From contig CM070594.1 of assembly GCA_036346395.1 (NCBI GenBank), positions 53,925,519 to 53,989,518 of the forward strand: 64,000 bases of DNA. Reading direction: 5' to 3'. A program made the translations under genes and the position numbers. Origin of the DNA: Hsuehochloa calcarea (Eukaryota; Streptophyta; Magnoliopsida; Poales; Poaceae). The notes beneath the pieces were generated by a model. It did not search any database. It had not been told where the DNA came from and was given only the letters and a program-made list of their open reading frames with translations. Positions 45,387 through 58,721 of the stretch are shown here, in pieces. The number at the start of each line of letters is the position of its first letter. The first letter of the stretch is position 1.

Positions 45387-46680
45387 ATGGCACCAACTGT
45401 TGTACCTACTTCCAGTTTTGCTTTACGTTCGATACTTGATAAGGAAAAATTGAATAGAACAAATTTTGTGGATTGGTCCCGCAACCTGAGAATTGTTCTT
45501 AGGCAAGATAGAAAGGAACATGTTCTATAGGAACCAATTCTTAATGTGCCTGCTGAGAATGCTGCTGCTGTTCTTAAAACAGCCTATAAAAAGGCTTGTG
45601 ATGAGTCCCTTGATGTTAGCTGTCTCATGCTTGCTGCCATAAACTCAGAACTTCAGAAGCAGTTTGAGAATATTGAGGCATACGATATGATCGTGGCGCT
45701 CAAAGGCATGTTTGAGATACATGTAAGAACTGAGAGATATGAGATCTCAAACAAACTATTTGGGTGTAAGCTAGCTAAGGGTAGTCCGGTGAACCCTCGT
45801 GTGATAAAAATGGTTGGTTACACACAGAGCTTGGAAAAACTTGGTTTTCCACTTAGTCAAGAGTTGGCTACAGATTTGATTCTTGCTTTGCTTCCTGCAA
45901 GCTATGGGCAGTTCATTATGACTTTCCATATGAATGGCTTAGACAAGAATCTCACCGAACTGCATGCGATGCTTAAGACTGCAGAGGACAGCATTAAGAA
46001 AAGCAATAGTCATGTGATGATTGTGCAAAAGAGTACAAGCTTCAAGAAGAAGGCTAAGACTTGGGTCAAAGGTAAGGGCAAGGTTTCGGATGGGATCCAA
46101 GCTAACAATCCTAAACCCAAGACCAAGTCTGGCCCAACTCAAGAGAATGAATGCTTTTACTGCAAGGGGACAGGCCACTGGAAGAGAAACTGCAAGAAAT
46201 ACCTGGCTGATCTGAAAAAGAATGGTGAGACTAAACCTTCCACTTCAGGTATTAATGTTATAGATGTTTTTCTTACTGATTCTTGTGTTAACTCAAGGGT
46301 ATTTGATTCCGAATCGGTTGCTCATATTTGTAATTCGATTCAGAGTCTAACAAGGAGTAGGATAATAACAAGGGGCGAGATGGAACTTCGCGTCGGGAAT
46401 AAAGCAAGAGTTGCTGCATTAGCCGCCGGGACTTTGCCATTACTTTTGCCTTCAGGATTTATTATGGAACTAAATAATTATTATTTTGTTCCAGCCATAA
46501 GTAGAAATATCATCTCTGCATCATGTTTGATGGCAGAGGGTTATAAATTCAATATAGAGAACAATGGTTGTTCTATATTTTTAAATGAAATGTTTTATGG
46601 CTATGCTCCCGTTTTGAACGGGTTGTTTATTTTAAATCTTGATGATGCACCTGTTTATAATATTAATGCAAAGAGGTTTG
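45387..46680 (+). pseudogene. C2 gag and protease
   Basis: The ATG at 45387 (MAPTVVPTSSFALRSILDKEKL) is the typical Angela-type gag start. TAG at 45528-45530 interrupts it. The frame is then open through the capsid domain and the zinc knuckle CFYCKGTGHWKRNC (about 46151-46192). The protease-like region follows (VFDSESVAHICNS), where the usual D-[ST]-G-[CA] active site is replaced by D-S-E-S, so the protease is probably dead. It ends around 46680 with loss of the segment joining to the integrase finger and a frameshift. Confidence 0.87.
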
Positions 46681-46928
46681 GGTCACATAAGTGAGAAACG
46701 CATGAAGAAGCTCCATGATGATGGAATTCTAAACTCATTTGATTTGGAATCATTTGAAACATGCGAATCTTGCCTGATCGGAAAGATGACCAAGACACCT
46801 TTCACTGGTCGGAATGAAAGGGCGTCCGACTTATTGGCATTCATACATACTGATGTGTGTGGACCAATGAGCACGACAGCTAGAGGTGGTTTTTAGTACT
46901 TCATTACTTTCACCGATGACTTTAGTAG
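46681..46928 (+). pseudogene. C2 integrase, N-terminal part
   Basis: Pre-integrase finger (GHISEKRMKKLH, CESCLIGKM) and first catalytic Asp in FIHTDVCGPM. A TAG near 46894 follows the segment TARGGF. Sequence FTDDFSRY then meets the G3 target duplication ATATG at 46929-46933 and continues at 58722. Confidence 0.87.
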
Positions 46929-46933
46929 ATATG

Positions 46934-49900
46934 TGTCGGGACCCAAATATGCAAATCTGGACCCTCTGTGTATTCTGCACTAGTCCAGGATCACGCTAGT
47001 GCACACAGTGTCAACATTGATGAAATATCACATCCATACAACGAATATAAGAATAAACGAGTACCTTTGAATAACAAATAACTGTTGGGACCTTACGGTC
47101 GAGTTTACATTTATTAAGCCATGCAAGGTGACAATAAAGAAATAAACCGCTATGTGAAACGAAATAAACTCGGTGGCTCCCATCAATTTACCACGAACAC
47201 CGATGGGATCAAGACCCTAACGCTCAACCTTCGTAGAATTCCTCTTCAAAAGCGGTGACGACTCCTCCATACATTGATTTGTTTAGCAAGAGTGAGTACA
47301 CACGTACTCATAAGTCATACCACGAATGCATTTATACATGATGGCTTATTCAAAAGAAATGGCTTCTATGGTTATTTTGCGAAATGCAACATTTGCAATT
47401 GAATACAAATAATAGATTGAAAGCATAAAACAAATAGACAATAATAAGTTAACAATTGATTTCACAAAGGACACAGTCTAATCAAGTTCTTTCACACAAT
47501 GAACAAGTTATCTCACACGGTGACCCTTCCCAATTGTTTTATGAAAGTCTACCCCTCGTGTGAAATTCCGAGCATGTCCATAGCAGAGGGCGGCTATTCG
47601 AATAGATTGGTTTAAACACTCTGCGAGAGGTTGTACACTTTACCCACACGATGAAACCAACCGGATCGAGTTGATCACAACAAAACCTTTCGAGACTTCA
47701 TCTCAAACAATGACACTCTGGTGTGCTTTCTTTGCCGTCAATTTGTACACACACCTTGGAGCGACACACACCATTGGGCGAGGATGCGTGAACCGTCCGC
47801 GATGTGACATATCACACCTCCGACCCATCACACAGCTTAAATACAACTGAGTTGTCAATGTCAAGACTCCATAACTTACTAAGTTAGGCCCAAACCCATA
47901 CTAGGCATGTGGTCGTGCAGAAGGCCCAGTTCAATGGCGCACAAAGTTAAGTCCTTAATTGACCAAGGCAAGACTTCGAGCTTTAACCCAAATCACAAAG
48001 TTTAATAAGCACACACTCCACCATTCACACAGAATCCACCACTTGCCTCGGTCTAAATCTTTTCCCACCACGTTGATTAAGTGCAACACATACCATCAAC
48101 GAGTAATAGCCCACAAAGACACACAGATTCATCACACGGTTCCATAATCACTTAGTCAAGTTTATAATTGCAACTCTCACATGAAATGATGACTCGTGGC
48201 ATGGCTAAGCGATCTAATCGTATCTAACCAACCCACGTTGGTGCTACAATAATACCAACTAATAATTAAACAACCTAGGGTGACAAAAGATCATGGCATA
48301 CAATAGACAAGGTGGCATAACAATTTGGATTAATAACTACACCCAAAAGCATTTAAATAAATACTTGAAATAGAATGCAATACATTGAAACAAAGTATTT
48401 TGAAAACTGGGTTCAAAATGATCATAGGTATAACTTGCCTTGGAATAGATCTAGATATTGGTCTTGGTCTTGAGGTGCTCCTTCTTACGCAAAATTCCCG
48501 AAGTATCGACGTCTACTCATGAAGCGAGACAAAAGAAATAAAACAAATAAATAACAGAGGCAAAACAAACTCCAAAAATTAAATAAAATTCACCATTAAA
48601 TAGATCTTAATTTTATATGAATTTACAAATTTGAATGGGCTCAATTGGACTTCGGATGCAAAAGATATAGGCTTTGGAAGATTGGAAAAAATCAATTAAA
48701 CCCTAATTTGGATTTTCTCGAATTTCCCGAATTATTTTTATAAAGAAAAATCGGATTATTGCGCAATGCTTGCGTCAGTCGAGAATTTACGGAAAAAGAA
48801 TTATATTAAAATAAAGTCTTGACAGTGGGACCCATCGACCTCTCGCTCCACGGTGGATCGGGTCCTCCGAGGAAGAGCCTGCGCGGTGAGCCGGAGGCGT
48901 GGCGCTAATCTGGCAGCCCACGTAGGCGACACGCCAAAGACAGAGGATGTGGCTGCACGTGGCAGCCACGGAGGCAAAACGCCGCGACCATGGATACAAC
49001 GGATGACGGCGGCTCGGCGACATGGCGGAGTGCGCCGCTCGGAATCAGCGCAACTGGCGAATCGGTGACGCGGCGCTACTCACCGGAGATGACCGAACGG
49101 CGGCGACGACAAGAAGAGCGGCGGAGCGGTGCGGTGATGGCGGCGACGACGGCGGCGGCTTCCCGAGGGCAACGCGCGGCGCACGGGGTAGCCTTGACGC
49201 GGCGAACACGGGGGTGGGTGGCGGCGGCCGGTGCTCACCGACGGCGATGCAATCGGCGAAGAAGCTCACGGCGGCGCGAGGTTGGAGCTCGATTCCGGTG
49301 AAACGGCGGCTCGCTAGGGCCGAGACTTTGGGGAAAAGCGGCGCCGGAGGCGATCATCGTGACACGGGCGCGCTTTAAATAGGGCCCGGAACCCTAGAGT
49401 CCGTGTCGAGGGGCGGTGGCGCGCGGAAGAATCGGAGTCGGCGAGGAAATCGGAACGAGCGAAGACGACGGCGGTCCCACTGGCGGCGGCGATAAAGAAG
49501 AAGCGCGCGCCGAGAGCGAACGACAACCGTCGACGGGATCAAGGGTGAGGAAGCGAGAGGCGAGCGCGCGCGCGCGCGCGATCGCGTGAAGGGGACACGC
49601 GGTGATCCAAGGGCTCAAGGCGGAATGGGTGCGGGAGTTGGGCGGATTGGAATAGTGTTGGGCTTGGCCCAAGATCGTTCAAGGATTTTCATATGATTTT
49701 TCTTTTAAATAAATCCAGAAAATGCAAATAGCAATTAGAAAATAGCAAATGACTTTGGAAAAATTCCAGAAAATTCTATAAAATATATCCAAGCATATAG
49801 AATCTAAATAAAATAGTTTTGACAATTGTTGATGTTGGGATTAAGCACATTAAATCAATTTGTCCTTAAAGTCCATATTAAGCTTTTTAAATTAATATTC

Positions 49901-49977
49901 AAATAAATCCAAATGGTGAATTTTCTTACTACCCATATTTAAAAGATTTTTGAAGCTCTGAAAATAGGGATGTTACA
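46934..49977 (-). mobile_element. G3 3' LTR
   Basis: Plus-strand limits TGTCGGGACCC and GGGATGTTACA. AT-rich flanks surround a GC-rich block (about 48800-49650). Near-identical to 55650-58716 in AT-rich parts, but with many 1-2-nt indels in GC-rich parts. Confidence 0.92.
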
Positions 49978-49992
49978 AACCTTCCCCCCTTA
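49978..49992 (-). promoter_or_regulatory. G3 polypurine tract
   Basis: The minus strand reads AAGGGGGGAAGGTT immediately before the 3' LTR start TGTAACATCCC, the expected plus-strand primer site for reverse transcription. Confidence 0.85.
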
Positions 49993-52900
49993 AACGAATC
50001 TCGTCCCCGAGATTCCGGCTAGCTAGAGAAAAGGCTAGGGAACTCGGATTTCAACTCTTCTTCACGTTCCCACGTTGCTTCTCCTTCCAGTGGTTACTCC
50101 TTTGGACTTTGCGAAATGAACGGTCTTGCTTACAGTGCGGCGCTCTGCGACATCCAAAATCTGACAGTCGTTCTTTGTATGTGAGATCTTCCTTGATTCA
50201 ATTGACTCCAGCGAGTGCGCTCTTACGCACACGAAGACACTTCTTGGTGAGAGACATGAAAGACATCATGCACTCCTGCTAACGATCAGGTAACTCCAGC
50301 TGATGCGCAACTTCTCCACGGCGTTCCAAAACCTTGAATGGACCCACATACCTTGGAGCAAGCTTCCCTTTGGTGTGGAATCTCTTAACACCTCGAGCGG
50401 AGTAACTCGCAGATACACAAAATCCTCGGTTCAAAGTCGAGGTCACGACGACGATTATCGGCATAACTCTTTTGCTGGGATCTGGCTATCTTTAGTCTTT
50501 CTCGATCATCGCAACTTGTTCTTGACTTCTGAATAATATCTCGCCCGAACACTACGTTCAAATTGTCTCGACCAATTCAACGGAGTTCTGCAGCACGACC
50601 GCATGAGCTTCAAATGGTGATATTTGCAAGCGGCTTGATAATCTGTTGTTGTACGAGAATTCGTGATCGGCAAACTTTTATCCCAACTGGTAGCATTAGC
50701 TAAGGCACGGGCTCTCAACATATCTTCTAATATCTGGTTGACTCTTTCGATCTGTCCATCCGTGCAGGGATGATAAGCGATCAAATTCGGATGAGTTCCT
50801 GGGCTTCATGTAGACTCGCGAAACGAGAGGTGAATTGAGATCCTCGATCGACACTATCTTCTTAGGCACACCGTGCGGTCGCGATTTTGACATATACAAT
50901 TCCACCAAGCGGTCTCTGAGTAAGTGGTTTTGGTGGCAAGAAATGGGCAACCTTAGTCAAGCGATCCACTATTACCCAAATCGAATCATAACCTGATTGA
51001 GTCTTGGGTAATCCGTAATAAAATCCATACCGATCTCTTCCCACTTCCATTACGGTATCTTCGGCGGTTGTAGCAATCCTGCCGGGTCTCGATGTTCGGC
51101 CTTTACTTTCGACACACGTCGCATAAGGCAACGAACTCTGCGACGTCTCGCTTTAAGTTTGGCCACCAAAACTTATTCTTAACATCCTGATACATCTTAG
51201 TGCTTCCAGGGTGAATTGAATACTTTGAGTCATGGGCTTCCTTCGAATCACTGTCTTAATCCATCCATATCCGTACACGATATCGTCCATTGATCCACAA
51301 GATATCCCGATCATCTATGGTGAAGTCTTTAAATTTTCCTTCGACATCTTCTTCTTGAGATCAACAAACTCGTAATCCTTAGGTTGAGCTTCACGAATCT
51401 GTTTCTCGAGTAGATTTGTACTTCCAAATTGGCCACAAATCCTTAGGAACAACTTCTAGTCAGTAGCTTACGAATTCCTCCCAAGTTCGAACACAACTCT
51501 TTGCTTCGAGCATTGCGGTAGCTCTTACGACTCGGTGCATCTGCAACTACATTGGCCTTACCAGATGGTAATGGATTCCAAGATTATAATCCTTTATTAA
51601 TTCCACCATCTTCTCTGCCTCATGTTCAAATCGGTGAGTGAATATGTACTTCGTGCTCTTATGATCTGTATAGACTTCACAACGATTCTGGATGAGATAA
51701 TGGCGCCAAATCTTCAAAGCATGCACTACTGCACTAGCTCCAAATCATGGGTAGGATAGTTCTCTTCATGAGGCCTTAATTGCCTTGACGCATAGCGGCG
51801 GCTCTTCCTTCTTGCATAAGGACACATCCTAATCCTTGACGCAAGCATCACAAGAGATATCAAAATCCTTACTAATATCCGCAAAACTAGCATCGAGGTG
51901 AAGTCAAACGTTTCTTTAATTCTTGAAAACTTTCTTCACAAGTTGGGGTCCAAATAAACTTCTTCTCTTTCTTCAACAATTGCGTAAGAGGTTTAGCAAT
52001 CGTTGAGAATCCTTCAATGAAACGACGATAGTATCCCGCCATTCCCAAGAAACTACGAATTTGAGTAACCGTCTTGGGCTGCTCCCAATTCATTACAGCT
52101 TTAACCTTTCCGGGGTCAACTGCTACTCCTTCGGCTGTCATCACATGACCGAGAAAATCAACTTTCTTCTTCCAAAAGTCACACTTGTGAACTTGACATA
52201 CAACCGATGTCCTCTCGAGCTTCTCTAGGATTAATCTCAAATGTCTGTATGTTCTTCTTCTGACTTTGAGTATACCAAAATATCATCAATGAATACTACC
52301 ACGAACTTATCCAAATATTCCATGAATACTTTGTTCATCATGTTCATGAAATAGGCAGGGGCATTAGTCAATCCAAAAGACATGACTAGAAATTCATAAT
52401 GTCCATACCGGTTGAGAAAGCGGTCTTTGGTACATCCTTAGGACAAATCTTTAATCGATGGTAACTTTGATCGTAGATCGATCTTGGAGAATACTCGGCT
52501 CCTTTCATCCAGTCGAACAAATCATCTATTACGGGCAATGGGTACTTGTTCTTGATGGTGACTTCGTTGAGAGAACGATAATCGATACACATTCTCATAC
52601 TTCCATCTTTCTTCTTGACGAACAAAGCAGGTGCTCCCCATGGCGATTTAACTAGGTCTTACAAAACCTTTCTCCATGGTTCTTCTATCCGCTTCTTCAT
52701 TTCCACAAGTTCATCGACCGCATCCGATAGGGTCTCTTGAAATTGGTGCTTTTCACGGCACTAGATCGATGACAAACTCAATGTCACGGTCGGTGGCATT
52801 CACAGTAACTCTTCCGGAAATACATATGGGTAATCTCGACTACAGTACGTCTTCCAAAGAAACTGTCTTCGATCGTTGACTACCAAATGTCCATCACGTC

Positions 52901-53200
52901 TCGAGGTGGCTAGAAATTCTACTTTCTTTCTGTGGTATCCTCAATTGTCACGGCTCTTGCCACAATCTAGCATCGCTTTATGTTTGGATAACCAATCCAT
53001 ACCAAGGATGACATCTATGGTGCGAGTGTCTAGAACTATTAGGTTGGCTAGAAACTCAACTCCACTATGAGTAGCCTAGCTCCTAAACATCCAACTTTAG
53101 AACTTAGCTCTGCTCGGTATTGGACTAACAGAGTATGCTTAAGATGCATAACTTCCAATTTGTTCTTAGTTGCAAAATTCGAAACAAGCGAATCTGAGCT
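49993..53200 (-). pseudogene. G3 pol: protease, RT, RNase H, integrase, chromodomain-type tail
   Basis: RT (about 52640-51890) contains FVKKKDGSMRMCIDYRSLN, LGHVMTAEGV and LGMAGYYRRFIEGFS; the YxDD region lies in a decayed stretch near 52290. Decayed RNase H follows. Integrase has SGYDSIWVIVDRLTKVAHF (about 51000) and the third-acid region around MIAYHPCTDGQIERVN (50784). The C-terminal GPFKVLERRGEVAHQLELP (about 50340-50285) is the linker that precedes the chromodomain in Tekay-like chromoviruses. Protease lies at about 53200-52680 without a clear open frame. Numerous single-base shifts divide it, more than expected for so young an insertion. Confidence 0.85.
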
Positions 53201-53214
53201 CGAATCAAGCAGAA

Positions 53215-54317
53215 CTAATGCAGTCTTGAATTTACTAGGAACTTACCCAAGATACACGTCGGTGCTTCTTGGGCTCCTTCCAGAGTGGCGTGGTTGACAC
53301 GACCTCGACCAGCGATGGCGGTGCTCCTCCGGATTGACCGGTAGCTTGAGAAGTTCCTTGATGGTTGCCTTGTCTTGTGTCTTGGTGGTGTGTTCCCAAG
53401 GTTGAAGCGTCTTCGGGTGATAGTCCCATTCTGCGGACATCGGTTGGCGAAATGCCCCGGCCGACGGGTAAAGCAAACTCGGTTGTATTCGTGGGTTGCT
53501 TCTTGGGTTGGGGTTGGTAGTGCGGGGTTGCGGAAGTTACGAGCAACCGGGCGAGGTGTCTTGAAGTTGGTGCGGTGGTCCGCACTGCGTGGTGGAAAGC
53601 GGCTAAGCTGCGGTGGAATCATTCTTGCCCTCGGTTGGGGTTGGTGACTTCCTTCTTTGAGCCATTCTGCGCTTACAATGATCTTCCAATTCCTTGCGCT
53701 TATCCTCTAGAATCAAAGCCTTGTTGATTAACTCTTGAAAATCAGGAAAGGTGTGGGCGATCAAGTTGACTTGAAGTCCAGTGTTCAATCCATTCAGAAA
53801 ATGACTCTGACGAGCCTTGTCAGTGGCGACATCTTCTGCAGCATATCGAGCAAGTTGAGAGAATTTGTTGAGGTAGTCGATCACTGACATTCCTCCCTGC
53901 TTGAGAGCACGGAATTCATCCTTCTTTAGATCCATGATTCCTTCTGGTACATGATCTTGGCGGCGCCAGTGAACTCTTCCCAAGTAATATCTTGCGGCGT
54001 TCCATGCGTTGCACAAAGTTTTCCCACCATTCGGCGGCAATGCCTTCCATCCGTGAGAGCGTGAGAACTTTTTCATGATCGCCGCATTGAGTGATCGCAG
54101 CTTTCCTCTCAATAACACGAAGCCAATCATCAGCTTCTACTGGTGAGACATGTCCAGAAAAGGTTGGTGGACGGGTCCTCATAAACTCCGCCAACTTGGA
54201 TGATCCATTGTGACCATGAGCAACTGGGGCTCCATTGTGATGCTGATTGTTGTTGCTCTGGTTATTCATAGCTTGCATCGATTCATCATGGTGTACATCA
54301 CCGAGTTTGAGTGTCAT
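53215..54317 (-). pseudogene. G3 gag
   Basis: Two overlapping frames. The upstream one (54317-53916) has EFMRTRPPTFSGHVSPVEADDWL, the chromovirus capsid start. The middle one (54130-53603) has FSRSHGWKALPPNGGK, MDLKKDEFRALKQGG and a Lys/Arg-rich tail. The last (53622-53215) ends with a zinc-knuckle-like RPGHFANRCPQN. A single-base indel near 53950 separates the first two, another near 53610 the rest. Confidence 0.83.
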
Positions 54318-55633
54318 GAATGCTCCAAAATTCGCAGATCAGTGAAGGTGCTTGTGGTGGAACTGCTTCTCCGGGTTTGCTCCTGTCCTTCTCGATCCGA
54401 GTATCGTAACCACTTGCAGACTTGACGAGTCTGAACCATCGGTGAATCTCAAGGGTTAGATAAGGTAGCAAGCACGAGATAAGTTGTAGAACTAAGCGGG
54501 GTAGGTAAAACCCAACAACATATTTTAAGAAAGCTCAATGAAACTCTTATATTGATTAAGATAATAGTATGGCTTGCAACAAATGCCTAAGGGCCTTTGC
54601 ACTCATACTTGCACACAAAAATAAGGACGAACTTAAGCACACAAAACTACAGCCTAAAGGCGACTCAAGACATAAAGCGGCTAAGCACGAAACAACGCGA
54701 ACAGACTACTCAATCAAATAGCCTCCGCAGCCTTGACGGTGCTCCCGCTCTTGTAGACACGAAAGTGGTGGCATCCTCGCAAACCGATCCCGATGTCCGG
54801 GGATGGTGCAATAGGAGCGAGTGTCCACAGTGCAGTGCTCGGTGCTTACAGCTCTGCTGCCTCTGCTGGCTCTTACAGTTCAAAGGTCCATCGCCTTCTT
54901 ACAGGTCTTCCTCTTGATGTCTTCTTCGTGTCGTCCATAAAGAGTTTCTTCTAATATGGCGATCCTTTCTTGACTCTCTCAAGAGTCTCATAGGTACACT
55001 CGGCTCTGTGGCGGCTAACTCCAACGATTCCTCTGACGAGCAATGGCGAATCGGGCGAGATGCACGACGGTGGCGTTGTCTTCTCCTCCGTAGACGGAAA
55101 ACGTGCGGCAAGATCCACGTCGGAGTGCGGGATGATAACGGAAAAGCGTGTCACGAAGCTCTCGAGTAGATGTTGCGGATCCTCGGGATGGCAAGGCGTG
55201 AAGACTCTGGATTGCTTCAATCCAAATACTCCTTCGAGTGAGATGTTCAATGGTTTACTCGCCTTGGTGTTACACTGGCGTAGATGGTCAAATGGCGATT
55301 ACTCCACGATCTCGGCGTTCACAATCCAAGCACCGCCACGGTACAATGGACGATCGAACCCTCTAAGTACTTATAGCAACTTCCAAAGCTCGTGGCAAGT
55401 CCTCCTTGCGCTCTCCATAACTCAAGACGAGGCATCTGTCAAGATGGACAAGGATATGAAAACAACTTTAAAGCAATGGGAGAGAAAGAATTTGAGCAAT
55501 AGTTGAGTCAAGAGAGACATGAGATGAGTTAAAGAGTTCAATTAATCTTGCAAGTTAATATTTTCTTTAGAAAATAGTTTTGGACTCACTAAGAGCGGCC
55601 AATCTAGCTAAGGTCAAGACCTACGATCGGTAT
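54318..55633 (-). other. G3 leader between PBS and gag
   Basis: About 1.3 kb of untranslated leader. ORFs on either strand have no recognisable domain. Confidence 0.55.
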
Positions 55634-55646
55634 GGCTCGATACCAC
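55634..55646 (-). promoter_or_regulatory. G3 primer-binding site
   Basis: The minus strand reads GTGGTATCGAGCC just inside the 5' LTR, an initiator-Met-type primer site with one small change relative to TGGTATCAGAGCC. Confidence 0.82.
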
Positions 55647-55649
55647 CTC

Positions 55650-58600
55650 TGTCGGGACCCAAATATGCAAATCTGGACCCTCTGTGTATTCTCGCACTAG
55701 TCCAGATCACGCTAGTGCACACAAAGTGTCAACATTGATGAAATATCACATCCATACAACGAATATAAGAATAAGCAGTACCTTTGAATAACAAATAATC
55801 TGTTGGGACCTTACGGTCGAGTTTTACATTTATTAAGCCATGCAAAGTGACAATAAAGAAATAAACTGCAATGAAACGAAATAAACTCGGTGGCTCCCAT
55901 CAATTTACCACGAACAACCGATCGATCAAGACCCTAACGCTCAACCTTCGTAGAATTCCTCTTCAAAAGCGGTGACGACTCCTCCATACATTGATTTGTT
56001 TAGCAAGAGTGAGTACACACCGCTACTGCAAGTCATACCACGTAATGCATTTATACATGATGGCTTATTCCAAAGAAATGGCTTCTATGGTTATTTTGCA
56101 GAAATACAACATTTGCAATTGAATACAAATAATAGATTGAAAGCATAAAACAAATAGACAATAATAAGTTAACAATTGATTTCACAAAGGACACACAGTC
56201 TAATCAAGTTCTTTCACACAACAACAAGTTATCTCACACAATGACCCTTCCCAATTGTTTTATGAAAGTCTACCCCTCGTGTGAAATTTCCGAGCATGTC
56301 CATAGCAGAGGACGCGGCTATTGAATAGATTGGTTTAAACACTCTGCAGAGGTTGTACACTTTACCCACACGATGAAACCAACCGGATCAGAGTTGATCA
56401 CAACAAAACCTTTCAGAGACTTCATCTCAAACAATGACACTCCTGGTGTGCTTTACTGCCGTCCAATTTGTACACACAGCCCTTGGAACGACACACACCA
56501 TTGGACGGGATGCAATGAACCGTCCGCGATGTGACATATCACACCTCCACCCATCATCACATGCTTAAATACAACTGAGTTGTCAATGTCAAGACTCCAT
56601 AACTTACTAAGTTAGGCCCACCATACTAGGCATGTGGTCGAATGCAGAAGGGCCAGTTCAATGGCGCACAAAGTTAAGTCCTTAATTGACCAAGGCAAGA
56701 CTTCGATTTTAACCCAAATCACAAAGTTTAATAAGCACACAGCTCCACCATTCACACAGTAATCCACCACTTGCCTCGGTCTAAATCTTTTCCCACCTCG
56801 TTGATTAAGTGCAACACATGCCATCAACGAGTAATAGCACACAACACACACAGATTCATCACACGCCCATAATCACTTAGTCAAATTTATAATTGCAACT
56901 CTCACATGAAATGATGACTCGTGGCATGGCTAAGCGATCTAATCGTATCTAACCAACCCACGTTGGTGCTACAATAATACCAACTAATAATTAAACAACC
57001 TAGGGTGACAAAAGATCATGGCATACAATAGACAAGGTGGCATAACAATTTGGATTAATAACTACACCCAAAAGCATTTAAATAAATACTTGAAATAGAA
57101 TGCAATACATTGAAACAAAGTATTTTGAAAACTAGGTTCAAAATGATCAAAGGTATAACTTGCCTTGGAATAGATCTATATATTGGTCTTGGTCTTGAGG
57201 TGCTCCTTCTTCTGCAAAATTCCCAAGTATCGACGTCTACTCATGAAGCGAGATAAAAGAAATAAAACAAATAAATAACAGAGGCAAAACAAACTCCAAA
57301 AATTAAATAAAATTCACCATTAAATAGATCTTAATTTTATATGAATTTACAAATTTGAATGGGCTCAATTGGACTTGGATGCAAAAGATATGGGCTTTGG
57401 AAGATTGGAAAATCAATTAAACCCTAATTTGGATTTTCTCGAATTTCCCGAATTATTTTTATAAAGAAAAATCGGATTATTGCGCAATGCTTGCGTCGGT
57501 AGAATTTCTGGAAAAGAATTATATTAAAATACCGTCTCGACAGTGGGACCCACTATCGACCTCTCGGCCACGGTGACTGGGTCCTCCGAGCCGAAAAGAG
57601 CCGGCGCGATGAAGCCGGGGCGGCGTGGCGTGACGCGGCAGACCACGTAAGCGACACGCCCCAAAGACAGAGGGGATGTGGTACACGTGGCGAGCCACGA
57701 GGCAAAACGCCGGCGACCATGGATACAATGGATGATGGCGGCTCTACGATGGCGGAGGCGCGACCGAATCGAATCGCGCAACTGGCCCAGCGAATCGCCG
57801 CGGTCGCTACTCGCGGGGATGACCAGAACGGCGGCGACGACAAGAAGAGCGGCGAGCGGGTGCGGTGATGGCGGCGACGACGAGCGACGGCTTCCCGAGG
57901 GCAACGAGCGTGCGCGACGGTAGCCTCGACGCAATGGCGAACACGAGGTGGGTGTGGCGACGGCGGTGCTCACCGACAGCGACGCAACCGCGAAGAAGCT
58001 CACGGCGCGGAGGTTGGAGCTCGATTCGGTGAAACGACGGCTCGCTAGGGGTGGAGACTTTGGGGAAAAGCGGCGGCTGGAGGCGATCCTCGTGACACGG
58101 GCGCGGCTTTAAATAGGGCCCGAACCCTAGAGTCCGTGTCGAGGGCGGCGGTGGCGCGCGGAAGAATCGGAGTCGGCGCGAGGAAATCGAACGAGATTTA
58201 AGACGACGGCGGTCCCACTGGCAGGCGGCAAGAGAAGGGCACGCCGCGAGGCGAACGAACCGATCGTCGATCCGGGATCAAGGGAGCGAAGCGGCGAGCG
58301 CACATGCGAGCGTCGCGATCGCGCGGCGGGGACACGCGCGGTGATCCAAGGGCTCAAGGCGGGAATGGGCTGCGGAGTTGGGCCAATGGAATAGTGTTGG
58401 GCTTGACCCAAGATCGTTCAAGGATTTTCATATGATTTTTCTTTTAAATAAATCCAGAAAATGCAAATAGCAATTAGAAAATAGCAAATGACTTTGGAAA
58501 AATTCCAGAAAATTCTGTAAAATATATCCAAGCATATAGAATCTAAATAAAATAGTTTTGACAATTGTTGATGTTGGGATTAAGCACATTAAATCAATTC

Positions 58601-58716
58601 GTCCTTAAAGTCCATATTAAGCTTTTTAAATTAATATTCAAATAAATCCAAATGGTGAATTTTCTTACTACCCATATTTAAAAGATTTTTGAAGCTCTGA
58701 AAATAGGGATGTTACA
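55650..58716 (-). mobile_element. G3 5' LTR
   Basis: 3067 bp; same limits as the 3' LTR (TGTCGGGACCC...GGGATGTTACA on plus). Adjacent to the PBS. 57,200-57,480 and 58,400-58,716 are almost identical to the other LTR, while 57,540-58,330 (GC-rich) differs by many short indels. Confidence 0.92.
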
Positions 58717-58721
58717 ATATG

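Larger units (their letters stand above)
46934..58716 (-). mobile_element. G3: Tekay-like chromovirus (Ty3-gypsy)
   Basis: Perfect TSD ATATG (46929-46933 and 58717-58721). The minus-strand 5' LTR is 58716-55650 and the 3' LTR 49977-46934, each about 3.05 kb and very similar. The PBS (TGGTATCGAGCC) lies inside the 5' LTR and a purine tract (AAGGGGGGAAGGTT) before the 3' LTR. gag, PR, RT, RNase H, INT and a chromodomain-type tail run on the minus strand. It is the innermost and so youngest element of the C3-C2-G3 nest. Its reading frames are broken mainly by small indels. Confidence 0.92.

Noticed and set aside
48787..49672. GC-rich ORFs in the G3 LTRs, also at 57519-58411
   Set aside because: Frames are not conserved between the two LTR copies, so they are unlikely to be coding.
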